Of a stretch of 64,000 nucleotides of DNA, positions 54,820-63,811 are shown one piece after another; positions within the stretch are counted from its first letter, which is position 1, and every line of letters starts with the position of its first letter. A model generated the notes under the pieces. The model saw only the letters and a program-made list of their open reading frames with translations. It was not told the origin of the DNA and made no database searches. The DNA is from Pseudomonadota bacterium (GTDB lineage: Bacteria; Myxococcota_A; Polyangia; Polyangiales; Polyangiaceae). The position numbers and the translations under genes are program-made. Location: the NCBI GenBank assembly GCA_023398955.1, contig JAEWRL010000189.1, positions 47,476 through 111,475 of the forward strand, written 5' to 3'.

Positions 54820-57185
54820 CGATGGGAGGCGAGCCCACCTTCGTCAGCCAAGTCGACTCGGACGCCCCCGAGTGGAACACCGCCGCCCTCGGGGGCAGGA
54901 AGCACGCCACGGGCGACAAGCTCGCTCGGCGTCTGCGTGCGCTCTGGCACCCGGGCAGTCTCCTCCACCATGGACAAGGGAAATGGTACCCGGGCGAACC
55001 GCTCCCCCGTTGGGCTCTCACTGTCTACTACCGCACGGACGGGGAGCCTCTCTGGAAGGACGATCGGTGGCTCGCGAACGCTGGGGAGGATCTGGGCCAT
55101 CGCACCGAGCACGCCAGGGAGTTCGTCCTGGCCCTCGCCGAGCGCCTGCGGCTCGACGCGCACGGCCTCATGCCTGCCTTCGAGGACACCTGGTACCACC
55201 TTTGGCAGGAGCGGCGACTGCCCAGCAACGTGGATCCTCTCGACAGCCGCCTCGACGACCCGGAGGAGCGGGAGCGATTGGCCCGCATCTTTCGGCAGGG
55301 CTTGGATGCGCTCGTCGGCTACGTGCTGCCCCTGACGCACGATGAGCTTCGTTGGCGCTCCGGGCCCTGGTTCCTCAACGAGGAGCGCTGCTTCCTCGTT
55401 CCCGGGGACTCGCCCCTCGGCCTGCGGTTGCCCCTGGATTCGCTGCCGTGGATCCATCCCATCGACAGAGTGGGTGAGGGCGAGCCGCTCGATCCCACGG
55501 CGCCGAGGGGGGCTCTGCCCCGCCCTGGGACGCCTCCCCCTTCGCGTGCTACCGCGTCGCCATCGCTGCCGCCGACGATTCGCCGCCAGTACTCGACGCC
55601 GGGCGGCGACCCTCGACGAGGCGCGACGGTAGCGAGCCCCAGCGTGCCACCGCTGCAGAAGGAGTCTGCGCAGGGCATCGTGCGCACGGCGCTCTGTGTC
55701 GAGCCGCGAGGCGGGGCGCTCCGCGTGTTCTTGCCGCCACTCGGGACCGTCGAGGCGTTCCTCGAGCTCGTCTCGGCGCTCGAGGCGACAGCGAGTGCCT
55801 TGAAGCTGCCGATTCAGATAGAAGGCTACCCGCCGCCACTCGACCCACGCCTCGGGTCGTTCAAGGTGACACCCGATCCGGGGGTTCTGGAGGTCAATGT
55901 TCCCCCCGTCGCGAGCTGGTCGGAGCTACTGAAACAGACGACGGAGCTCTACGAAGCCGCGCGCGAACACAAGCTCGTGGCCGAGAAGTTCGACATCGAT
56001 GGCCGACACGTGGGCTCGGGCGGCGGCAATCACATGGTGCTCGGAGGCGCAGAGCCCCTCGACAGCCCGTTTCTCCGTCGACCAGCGCTGTTGCGCAGTC
56101 TGCTGACGCTGTGGAACAACTTTCCGTCGCTCTCTTACCTCTTCTCCGGCGCGTTCATCGGGCCCACGTCCCAAGCGCCACGCATCGACGAGGCGCGCCA
56201 CGACTCCGTGCACGAGCTGGAGCTCGCTTTCACCCAGCTCCCGTCGTCCGAAGAGAGCGCTCCTCCATGGCTCGTGGACCGCGTGCTGCGCCACCTTCTG
56301 ACCGACTCCACGGGCAACACCCATCGCGCGGAGTTCTGCATCGACAAGCTCTACTCGCCGGATGGCCCCGCGGGAAGGCTCGGCCTGCTCGAGCTGCGTG
56401 CCTTCGAGATGCCCCCCCACGAGCGCATGGCGAGCGCCCAACAGCTCCTCCTCCGAACGATCATCGCGGCGCTGTGGGAAGAGCCCTACGAGCGCGCGCT
56501 CGTCCGTTGGGGAACGACGCTCCACGATAGGTTCATGCTGCCATTCTTCGTGGAGAGGAACTTCCGCGACGCCCTGGGGGAGCTCGCCAGTCGCGGCATG
56601 GAGCTCGAGCTCGAGTGGTTCCGGCCACACTTCGAGTTCCGCTTCCCCCTTCTGGGCGAGCACGCGAAGGACGCCATCGCTCTCGAGCTACGCGGCGCGC
56701 TGGAGCCGTGGCACGTGCTCGGCGAAGAGAGCACCGCCGCCGGGCAGGCGCGGTACGTCGACTCCTCGCTCGAGCGGCTCCAGCTCCGTGTCCGGGGCAT
56801 GGACCCGGAGCGCTACCTGGTCACGTGCAACGGCGTCGTGACACCCCTGCATCCGACGGGTACGCAGGGAGAAGGCGTCTGCGGGGTACGCTACCGCGCT
56901 TGGCAGCCCCCCTCCTGCCTGCATCCGACGATCGGCGCTGACGGTCCACTCCACTTCGACATTTATGACACATGGAGCAAGCGCTCCCTCGGGGGCTGCA
57001 CCTATCACGTCGTGCATCCCGGAGGCCGAGCCAACGAGGACCGACCCGTCAATGCCGTAGCTGCCGAGAGCCGCCGCCTCGCCAGGTTCGAGAGGATGGG
57101 GCACGTCCAGAGCCGCTATGAGCCACAGCGCATCGGCGTGGCTCCAGAGTTCCCATTGACGCTCGACCTACGTCGATGCCGCTAG
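54810..57185 (+). CDS. DUF2126 putative amidoligase
   Basis: 791 residues, Pfam-type DUF2126 (putative amidoligase enzyme). The start VRLTMGGEPTFVSQVDSD matches the domain opening in fused proteins. Later landmarks include WYPGEPLPRWALTVYYR, HVGSGGGNHMVLGG, STGNTHRAEFCIDKLYS and PLHPTGTQGEGVCGVRYRAW. The catalytic chemistry is predicted, not proven here. The apparent start GTG 54810 overlaps the end of the transglutaminase ORF by 10 bases; ATG 54822 is an alternative. The two ORFs are in different frames, so this is either a natural split with translational coupling or a one-base error at the GGGG run (54807-54810). The gene ends 105 bases before the second ATP-grasp gene. Confidence 0.88.
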   Translation: MRLTMGGEPTFVSQVDSDAPEWNTAALGGRKHATGDKLARRLRALWHPGSLLHHGQGKWYPGEPLPRWALTVYYRTDGEPLWKDDRWLANAGEDLGHRTEHAREFVLALAERLRLDAHGLMPAFEDTWYHLWQERRLPSNVDPLDSRLDDPEERERLARIFRQGLDALVGYVLPLTHDELRWRSGPWFLNEERCFLVPGDSPLGLRLPLDSLPWIHPIDRVGEGEPLDPTAPRGALPRPGTPPPSRATASPSLPPTIRRQYSTPGGDPRRGATVASPSVPPLQKESAQGIVRTALCVEPRGGALRVFLPPLGTVEAFLELVSALEATASALKLPIQIEGYPPPLDPRLGSFKVTPDPGVLEVNVPPVASWSELLKQTTELYEAAREHKLVAEKFDIDGRHVGSGGGNHMVLGGAEPLDSPFLRRPALLRSLLTLWNNFPSLSYLFSGAFIGPTSQAPRIDEARHDSVHELELAFTQLPSSEESAPPWLVDRVLRHLLTDSTGNTHRAEFCIDKLYSPDGPAGRLGLLELRAFEMPPHERMASAQQLLLRTIIAALWEEPYERALVRWGTTLHDRFMLPFFVERNFRDALGELASRGMELELEWFRPHFEFRFPLLGEHAKDAIALELRGALEPWHVLGEESTAAGQARYVDSSLERLQLRVRGMDPERYLVTCNGVVTPLHPTGTQGEGVCGVRYRAWQPPSCLHPTIGADGPLHFDIYDTWSKRSLGGCTYHVVHPGGRANEDRPVNAVAAESRRLARFERMGHVQSRYEPQRIGVAPEFPLTLDLRRCR

Positions 57186-57290
57186 CCGCCGCGGGCCTTT
57201 GGCTCCATAAGTACCGACGCCTGTCGGGTCATCAGAGTTCGCTCGCTAGGACCTGTCAGGACCACGCCTGCGAGCAAGGCTCATGAAGAC

Positions 57291-59852
57291 ATGGCTGTAG
57301 CCTACGACGAGTTCTGGAGAGCAGAAGCCGAGCCGCGCCAGCACCAGGCGCTGCTCGCCGACCTGCTGCTGTCCCTCGGGCATGGCGAACGAGAGCTCCT
57401 CGAGCGCTCCGTGCGGCGACGTCTTCGTGAGCAGGACGTCACCTTCAACACCTTTGGGAGCCCGGACGGGGGAAATCAGCCTTGGAGCCTCGATTGGCTG
57501 CCAGCTGCCCTCGACCGAGGTGAGTACGAGTCGCTGGCCTCGGCGCTGAAGCAGCGGGCGCAGGCGCTTTCGCTGGTGCTCGACGATCTGTACGGCGCGC
57601 GCCGATTGCTCAGGGACGGGATCATCCCGCCGGAGATCGTGCTGGGCAACCCGAACTATGTCCGGCCGGCGCACGGATGGCTGCCGACGGGAGGGTGGCG
57701 CCTCGTGCTGTATGCCGCAGACGTCGGGAGGGGTCCGGATGGGGCTTTCTCGGCGTTCTCGGATCGTACCGCGGCGCCTACCGGCTCGGGCTATGCGCTG
57801 CAGAACCGCATGGTCGTCGGGAGGGTGCTGGCAGACGCCTTCCGCGAGTTCCGTGTCTCCAAGCTGGACCGTTTCTTCACGGCCGTCGGCGCTGCCCTCG
57901 AGCACCTGGCCCCAAACGGCGCAGCCTCCCCGCGCATCGTGGTTCTGACGCCGGGCCTCGGAGATGAATCGGCTTTCGAACATGCCTACTTGGCGCGCTA
58001 CCTCGGGTTCGACTTGGTCGAGGGACGTGATCTAACAGTGCGTGGCAATCAGGTCTTCTCGAAGTCGCTGACCGGCCTCCAGCGCGTCGACGTGATGGTG
58101 CGTCGGGTCTTCGACGGTTTGTGTGATCCCCTCTTCCTCCGGGGAGACTCGACGATGGGAGTACCTGGCCTGCTCGAGGTCGCCCGCCGCGGCGGCGTGG
58201 GGATAGCCAATCCGATCGGCAGTGGGCTCGTGGAGAGTCCAGTCTTCAAGGCATACCTCCCCGCCATGACGCGAGCCCTGCTCGGCGCTCCGCTCGCCCT
58301 CCCTTCGGTACCGACGCGGTGGTGCGGCGCCCCGGAGATGCTGGAGGAAGTCATGGATACGGCCGATGCGTGGATCATCAAGCCAGCCTTCTCGGAGCGC
58401 CGTCGCCCCCCCACGCCCGTTCATCGCCTGCCTGCCTCGGAACGCGACGCGCTCTTCGTCCGCGTCCGTCAGGAACCGCAACGCTGGGTAGCCGAGCGTT
58501 GGCCGGAACTTTCGAGGACGGCCATCGCGACCGGCGGCAGAGGCACGGCCGCGCTGTCACTGAGGCTGTTCCTCTGCCGGGATCAGAACGAGGGCTTCAC
58601 TGTCCTGCCGGGGGGATTGGGGCGCCTCGATGCATCACCCGATGGCGTCTTCATCGATCGCGGCGGGGAGGGGCTCACGAAGGATGTCTGGGTTCCCTCG
58701 GGATCAACCAGCCCCCCGCCGAAGCTTCCGACGATGCCGGCGGTATGGGGCACCCTGCTCCGCGGCGGCGTCGATCTACCGAGCCGCCTCTTGGACGACG
58801 TGCACTGGTTGGGGCGCTATGCCGAACGCTGCGAGGCCGCCGCCCGCCTGCTGCGCCTGGGCATCGAACGTCGGGTCCACGCCGAGAGCGAGGTCTTGAC
58901 GGCGCTGACGCTCCCCCTGCGCACAGCGCTGATCGACCTGGAAATGGTCCCGACGACAGTCGCTCGACTCGACTCCTCTCTGCCCGGCTCCTCTCTGCCC
59001 GGCTCCTCTCTGCCCGGCTCCGCTCTACCCGGCTCCTCTCTGCCCGAACCCGCCCCTCTGTCCGAAGTCTCCACTTTGCTCGAGATGGCGCTTCTAGAGG
59101 GCCGTTCCCCCAACAACTTGCCCGCCTGCCTGCAGCAGGTTCACGCGCTGGCTGGCAAGGTGCGGGGCCGCCTCTCGCGCGATGTCTGGGGTGTTCTGCA
59201 GCAGTTTCGCGACGTGCTGAGCGGGCTTGGCGACTTGCCTCGAAACGAGCGGCTCGATCGCGCCCTCGAGAACCTGGAGCAGCTCTTGCTGCTCTCCGCC
59301 TCCCTTCGAGGGCACGCGCTCGATGGCATGGTGCGTGGCTACGCTTGGCGTTTCATGGACATGGGCCGCAGGCTAGAGAGGGCGGCTGCCGTGCTGTCGC
59401 TGATGCGAGCCTTCTTGCCCGTGGGCGCCAATCGCGATCACATGGAGGCGCTCCTCGAGTCTTGTGACAGCCTACTGACCTATCGCGCCCGGTACATGAC
59501 AGCGCTCCGGGTAGCCCCCACGGTCGATCTCCTGCTCGCCGATGCGACGAACCCACGCTCGGTGCTCTACCAGGTCGACCAGCTCATCACCCACACCGAA
59601 CACATACCAAGGACCAACGAGGCCAGCCTGAGCGCGGCCGAACGCGGGCTCATCCAGCTCAGGGGACGCCTCCTCAGCAGTGACATCGTGGAGCTGTGCG
59701 GAGGCGACGGCAGCGCCCTGCAGCAGCTGCTCGAGGCCTCACGCACCAGCCTGCTCCAAGTCGCGGACGATATCGCACGACAGTACTTCGCGCATGCCCG
59801 TGCCTCCGCGACCGACGCGACGCCTCAATGGGTGGACGCGGAGGTGCTGTGA
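57291..59852 (+). CDS. fused permuted ATP-grasp and alpha-E protein
   Basis: 853 residues. The N-terminal half (about 1-480) is a permuted ATP-grasp (FRVSKLDRFFTAVG, ESAFEHAYLARYLGFDLVEG, RVDVMVRRVFDGLCDPLFL, ADAWIIKPAFSERR). The C-terminal half (about 500-840) is an alpha-E domain starting DDVHWLGRYAERCEAAARLL and later RGYAWRFMDMGRRLERAAAV. Within the alpha-E part, residues about 561-587 are a run of SSLPG units, probably a flexible insertion. The chain is the fused counterpart of the separate proteins at 51242 and 52875, so it is a diverged second set rather than a recent copy. Its stop overlaps the next ATG as TGATG. Confidence 0.92.
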   Translation: MAVAYDEFWRAEAEPRQHQALLADLLLSLGHGERELLERSVRRRLREQDVTFNTFGSPDGGNQPWSLDWLPAALDRGEYESLASALKQRAQALSLVLDDLYGARRLLRDGIIPPEIVLGNPNYVRPAHGWLPTGGWRLVLYAADVGRGPDGAFSAFSDRTAAPTGSGYALQNRMVVGRVLADAFREFRVSKLDRFFTAVGAALEHLAPNGAASPRIVVLTPGLGDESAFEHAYLARYLGFDLVEGRDLTVRGNQVFSKSLTGLQRVDVMVRRVFDGLCDPLFLRGDSTMGVPGLLEVARRGGVGIANPIGSGLVESPVFKAYLPAMTRALLGAPLALPSVPTRWCGAPEMLEEVMDTADAWIIKPAFSERRRPPTPVHRLPASERDALFVRVRQEPQRWVAERWPELSRTAIATGGRGTAALSLRLFLCRDQNEGFTVLPGGLGRLDASPDGVFIDRGGEGLTKDVWVPSGSTSPPPKLPTMPAVWGTLLRGGVDLPSRLLDDVHWLGRYAERCEAAARLLRLGIERRVHAESEVLTALTLPLRTALIDLEMVPTTVARLDSSLPGSSLPGSSLPGSALPGSSLPEPAPLSEVSTLLEMALLEGRSPNNLPACLQQVHALAGKVRGRLSRDVWGVLQQFRDVLSGLGDLPRNERLDRALENLEQLLLLSASLRGHALDGMVRGYAWRFMDMGRRLERAAAVLSLMRAFLPVGANRDHMEALLESCDSLLTYRARYMTALRVAPTVDLLLADATNPRSVLYQVDQLITHTEHIPRTNEASLSAAERGLIQLRGRLLSSDIVELCGGDGSALQQLLEASRTSLLQVADDIARQYFAHARASATDATPQWVDAEVL

Positions 59853-60838
59853 TGCGTTATCGAGTCACCCACCGCACCCGCTACCGCTACGATAGCCCCG
59901 TCACTTGCAGCCAGCACCTCGCCCATCTCGCGCCACGGCATCTCCCTCACCAACGGGTGGGAGGGTTCGACCTACGGATCGAGCCGAGGTGTGGAGAGCT
60001 CCTCCAGCATCACGACTACTTCGGAAACGCCACCCATTGGTTCGAGGTCATCGAGGAGCACTCCGAGCTCATCGTGTCGGCGAGGAGTACGCTGGAGGTC
60101 CTTCCTCGACCCTCGTCGCGGGCTGACACCTTGGACGTGGGGAGCTGGGAGGAGTGTCGAACCGCCCTCTCGCTGGCGGGCGCGTACCCGGAGGTTCAGG
60201 ACTACCTCCTGGATTCGCCGCTGGTACGCCGAAACAGCACGCTTGCCGAGCTGGGCCGCGAAACCTTCACCCCCGGCCGATCCGCCTACGAGGCCGTCAC
60301 AGCATTCAATGCCTGGATCCATGAAGGGTTCCGCTACGATCCCACGGCCACGGAGGTGAGCACTCCCTTGGCGCAGGTCATCGAGCAGCGCGTCGGGGTG
60401 TGCCAGGATTTCGCGCACTTGGCCGTGGGTTGCCTGCGGTCCCTCGGTCTCGCGGCGCGCTACGTGTCCGGCTACCTCGAGACGACGCCTCCCGCTGGCA
60501 AGCCGCGGCTCGTCGGAGCGGACGCCTCGCACGCTTGGGCATCGGTGTTCCTGCCGCCGCTCGGGTGGCTCGACTTCGACCCCACCAACGCCGTCCTACC
60601 CGACGAACGGCACATCACCGTCGCCTGGGGCCGAGACTTCACCGACGTCAGCCCCCTCAAGGGCGTGGTACTTGGCGGAGGCTCTCATGTCGTCGAGGTC
60701 GGCGTCGATGTCGAGCCACTCTCCGAAACCGCCCATTCCCCTGCTTCGGCCAGCGACGCCCAGAGCGCTCCTTCCAGTTCCAGCGACGCCCAGAGCGCTC
60801 CTTCCAGTTCCAGCGAAGGGCAAGGCGTCCAGGGTTGA
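59852..60838 (+). CDS. transglutaminase-like protein (second copy)
   Basis: 328 residues. The N-terminal domain begins MRYRVTHRTRYRYDSPVT. The core has Cys184 in GVCQDFAHL, His227 in DASHAWASV and Asp243 in DFDPTNAV, a complete triad. The C-terminal tail carries two tandem copies of a Ser/Ala-rich segment (SDAQSAPSS unit), a low-complexity tether. The start ATG shares bases with the stop of the fused ATP-grasp/alpha-E gene (TGATG), so the pair is translationally coupled. Unlike the first copy it has no DUF2126 gene behind it; the cluster ends here. A cytoplasmic peptidase or amide-bond-forming role is inferred. Confidence 0.92.
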   Translation: MRYRVTHRTRYRYDSPVTCSQHLAHLAPRHLPHQRVGGFDLRIEPRCGELLQHHDYFGNATHWFEVIEEHSELIVSARSTLEVLPRPSSRADTLDVGSWEECRTALSLAGAYPEVQDYLLDSPLVRRNSTLAELGRETFTPGRSAYEAVTAFNAWIHEGFRYDPTATEVSTPLAQVIEQRVGVCQDFAHLAVGCLRSLGLAARYVSGYLETTPPAGKPRLVGADASHAWASVFLPPLGWLDFDPTNAVLPDERHITVAWGRDFTDVSPLKGVVLGGGSHVVEVGVDVEPLSETAHSPASASDAQSAPSSSSDAQSAPSSSSEGQGVQG

Positions 60839-61119
60839 GGCGCGGCGCGCCTCGGAGGCTCCTCGGAGGCTCCTCGGAGCCCCCTGCTCGGCGCTGGCGA
60901 TGTCAGGCGGGGCTGGCACGGATTGAGCACCCAGCAAGAACCGACACAGCCGAGCAATCCCGCAGCCGCGGTCGATGCCGCCGGTCCATGCCACCACGCC
61001 GTGCGTCCCAGGCAGGGCCCTCATCGCCATGTAACCCTTTGTTATTGCTCTTAACGGTGACCCATCTCAAGTTCATGTCCTCACCGGCTCTGCGGAGCCA
61101 CGAACATCAAGGAGTGGGA

Positions 61120-61950
61120 ATGTCACTGAAGGCATTGTTATTGGAGGAGATGGTTCGCGTTTCGGAGCCTTGGATCGATCCGGAGAAGGATGCCCATCGC
61201 ATCCTGAGCGAGACAGAGCTCCTCGTTGGGATCTCCGGCTTGGTCGCCGAGGCGCACAGGGCACTTGTTGAAACGCTCCCGGAGAACGACGAGCGAGCCG
61301 CGCAGCTCACCCGGGAAATGGCCGAGGCCGACGCCGAGCACGACCGTAGGTTGCGGCTCGTGTATGAAACAATGAACGTCCTGGCGGCAATGGAGGACAC
61401 GGGAGAGATCCAGGCGCTGCTCGACAAGATCCTGCCCGATGGCCTCGCACACAACACGCGAACCTATAGGGCGGAGGCCGGACATACGTTGCTCGTCCAG
61501 GCGCGCCTCACTGCGGCTGACAAGGCATTGATGAAGGCACAGAAGGTCGGCGGTACCCATCTCTTTGCCATTGTGGAGTCCTGGCTGGAGGCCGGCAGAA
61601 CCTTGGGGGAGCTCGAAGAGGAGCGTGTCCAGCTCGATGGTCCGGGGAAGAGCGCCACCGGCGCGATCAACGCTGTGCGCTTGCGCTGGATTCAGGTTGT
61701 CAACGCGCTCGTCGCCCTGGCGAAGCTTGCCGGGCTGAGCGAGGAGGAGGACCGGGTGCTGTTCGCGGCGCTCCGTGACGCCGAGCGCAAGAGCGACGAG
61801 CGCCGGGGTCGGGGGCGCGATGAGACGGTTCTCGACGAAGAGACAATCATGGCGGCGCCGGACACGGAACGCGGCGAGAGCGACGAATCAGGCGCGAGTC
61901 ACAGTCCCGCTGTCGCAGCGCTGGCAGGCGGCACGCTGCCTTCCAAATAG
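61120..61950 (+). CDS. predicted helical protein, function unknown
   Basis: 276 residues, mostly charged amphipathic helices (LKALLLEEMVRVSEPWIDPE, EAHRALVETLPENDERAAQL, AAMEDTGEIQALLDKIL, GHTLLVQARLTAADKALMKA) ending in an acidic disordered tail. There is no signal peptide, transmembrane segment or recognised domain. AAGGAG precedes ATG 61120 by about 9 bases, giving a well-supported start. It follows the transglutaminase by 281 bases, with a lower-GC stretch (61030-61075) that may hold its own promoter, so it need not belong to the cluster. The 281-base gap also holds three tandem 11-bp GC-rich units near 60850-60880. Confidence 0.75.
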   Translation: MSLKALLLEEMVRVSEPWIDPEKDAHRILSETELLVGISGLVAEAHRALVETLPENDERAAQLTREMAEADAEHDRRLRLVYETMNVLAAMEDTGEIQALLDKILPDGLAHNTRTYRAEAGHTLLVQARLTAADKALMKAQKVGGTHLFAIVESWLEAGRTLGELEEERVQLDGPGKSATGAINAVRLRWIQVVNALVALAKLAGLSEEEDRVLFAALRDAERKSDERRGRGRDETVLDEETIMAAPDTERGESDESGASHSPAVAALAGGTLPSK

Positions 61951-62064
61951 GCCAGCAGCCCAGCCTCTAACCCGGCCTCTGGCCCGGTCTCTGGCCCGGT
62001 CTCTTCCATGTCGTGAGCTGCTCTTCGGGCGGAGCACCTGACGTTTGCAGGATTCCTGCATGGT

Positions 62065-62550
62065 GACCGGACCAGGCCAGTTCGAACCACCGGGGTGAGG
62101 CGACGAAACTCACCCTGAGTGGTCTGAACCACTTGGGTGAGGGCCACAGACCTCAAAAAAAGTGGTTTGAACCACCGAGCCCTGACGTTCCCCCTCGTCA
62201 CCGAAAAACAAAACCACGGAGCCGCGACGTACAACGTCATCACTACCCGGTCCCAACCACACCACCACGACCTCACACCTCGTCGCGCCCCGGTCGCAAC
62301 CACCGCGTCCTGACGTCACACCTCGTCCCGGCCCGGTCCCAACCACACCACCGCGACCTCACACCTAGTCCCTGCCCGGTTCCAACCACCGCACGGTGAC
62401 GTCGCACCTCGTCGCTGCTCGGTCCAGTGCGCGGCGCCGTGACGTCGCACCTCGTCCCTGCCTGGTCCAGTGCGCGGCGCCGTGACGTCACACCTCGTCC
62501 CTGCCTGGTCCAGTGCGCGGTGCCGTGACGTCACACCTCGTCGCCACGGG
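62065..62550. repeat. 43-bp tandem array, about 11 units
   Basis: A landmark GAACCAC/CAACCAC/CCAGTG recurs at 62084, 62126, 62169, 62211, 62254, 62297, 62340, 62383, 62426, 62469 and 62512, spacings of 42-43 bp. The clearest units (62276 to about 62550) share CACCTCGTCCCTGC, GGTCCAGTGCGCGG and TGACGTCA. The first units are diverged and include hairpin-forming GTGGT-N4-ACCAC elements at 62119-62132 and 62162-62175. On the minus strand the second is followed by a run of seven T (62155-62161 complement), like a terminator. Because 43 is not a multiple of 3, no single frame is kept, which argues against coding. Confidence 0.9.
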
Positions 62551-62588
62551 GTCTTGCGAGACGGCGCGGTTGACGCTCGACGTGGCGC

Positions 62589-62616
62589 TTGACCTGCCCT
62601 CCCGGAACTCTAGACT
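62589..62616 (+). promoter_or_regulatory. sigma-70-like promoter for the beta-lactamase gene
   Basis: TTGACC (62589-62594) and TAGACT (62611-62616) with a 16-base spacer sit about 30 bases before the beta-lactamase ATG. A GGAG follows at 62630-62633. The match to TTGACA/TATAAT is reasonable for a GC-rich genome, but no experimental support is available. Confidence 0.45.
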
Positions 62617-62646
62617 GGCGCGGGCAGCAGGAGCCCTTCGCACCAC

Positions 62647-63534
62647 ATGAGAAGACCGACACCAACGCGCCGCGACTATCTGCTTGCCACTGTGAGTTTG
62701 GTGGCGCCCGCGTGTTGGGGGTCCCAAGCGCCCTCCCCAACCTCCCCGCAGGCGCAAGACACTTTGGCCGGTATCGAAGCGCGCGTGGGCGGCCGCGTGG
62801 GCGTCTTCGCTTTGAACACGGGCACAGGCGCGCAGCTCGGCTCTCGCGCGGACGAGCGGTTCGCCATGTGTTCCACCTTCAAGTGGTTGCTCGCGGCGCT
62901 GGTCCTCACTCACGTCGATCGCGGAACGCTCACGCTGGACGAGCGCCTCCCCTACGACTCCTCTCATCTCCTCGAGTATGCGCCGGTAACGCGACAGCAC
63001 GTCGGTGAGGGGTCCCTGAGCGTCGGCGCTCTCGCCGAAGCGTCCATCACATTGAGCGACAACACGGCGGCCAACCTATTGCTCGACAAACTCGGCGGCC
63101 CTACCGCGCTCACGCATTACGCCCGGTCCCTTGGAGATCCCGTCACGCGACTCGACCGCAACGAACCGACGCTGAACACGAACTCACCGGGCGACCCGCG
63201 CGACACGACCTCGCCGCGCGCCATGGTCGGCCTGATGAACCGAGTCCTGTGCGGCGACGCCCTGTCACCTGCCAGCCGCCAGCGTCTGCTCGGGTGGCTG
63301 CGGGCCTGTCAAACGGGCAAGCGCCGTCTGCGCGCTGGTCTCCCGCAGGACTGGCTCATCGGGAACAAGACAGGGAGCGGCGAGCGCAACGCCGTCAATG
63401 ACGTGGCGATCGCCGAACCACCAGGCCGCCCGCCCCTGCTGCTCGCCGTCTACACGAGCGAGAGCTCATCCTCGCTCGAGCGCCTCGAACGAGCTCACGC
63501 CGAAGTCGCCCAGCTCGTCGCGCGCGAGATCTAG
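62647..63534 (+). CDS. class A beta-lactamase, Tat-type lipoprotein signal
   Basis: 295 residues, serine beta-lactamase. Motifs are complete: STFK (Ser76, Lys79; class A Ser70/Lys73), SDN (137-139), the omega-loop Glu173 in RNEPTLN with its Asn, and KTG (241-243). It hydrolyses penicillins/cephalosporins in the periplasm; spectrum cannot be read from sequence. The N-terminus TRRDYLLA with hydrophobic run and APAC is Tat-like, with a lipobox at Cys23. Cys75 stands just before the catalytic Ser, as in carbapenemases such as KPC, but the partner Cys near residue 245 is Gly, so that disulphide cannot form. A promoter-like element is noted at 62589-62616. Confidence 0.93.
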   Translation: MRRPTPTRRDYLLATVSLVAPACWGSQAPSPTSPQAQDTLAGIEARVGGRVGVFALNTGTGAQLGSRADERFAMCSTFKWLLAALVLTHVDRGTLTLDERLPYDSSHLLEYAPVTRQHVGEGSLSVGALAEASITLSDNTAANLLLDKLGGPTALTHYARSLGDPVTRLDRNEPTLNTNSPGDPRDTTSPRAMVGLMNRVLCGDALSPASRQRLLGWLRACQTGKRRLRAGLPQDWLIGNKTGSGERNAVNDVAIAEPPGRPPLLLAVYTSESSSSLERLERAHAEVAQLVAREI

Positions 63535-63811
63535 TCCCTGAGCGCCAACGAAAGAGAGCGCCGTCCGGCCACCGAAGGACGAAAACTCGCCGCGCGGAGA
63601 GTCCATCATCAGACAGCGACGGCGACAGCACCGGCGCGGCGCCGGAAGGCAGCGCGCTTCGGCGCTTGCCAGAACTGACCCAGTTTCGCTCGGTAGAAGT
63701 GACCCACCACCGCGACCAGGTTTTTGCGCAGGTTGAGATGCAACCTGAACTCGACCTCGACGAGCACACTGAAGGGTGTTTCGTGGTTTTACCGCTGGGT
63801 ACGTGGTGGCG
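63535..63811. other. intergenic region with a doubtful small minus-strand ORF
   Basis: It lies between the beta-lactamase and the HNH gene end. On the minus strand a 59-codon stretch (63788 down to the stop at 63609-63611) reads FRLHLNLRKNLVAVVGHFYR and KLGQFWQAPKR. It has protein-like composition but no recognised family, and GTG would be the best start. It may be a gene remnant; I do not call it as a gene. Confidence 0.3.

Noticed and set aside
62065..62550. CRISPR array
   Set aside because: Units are contiguous with no unique spacers of constant size and no cas genes nearby.
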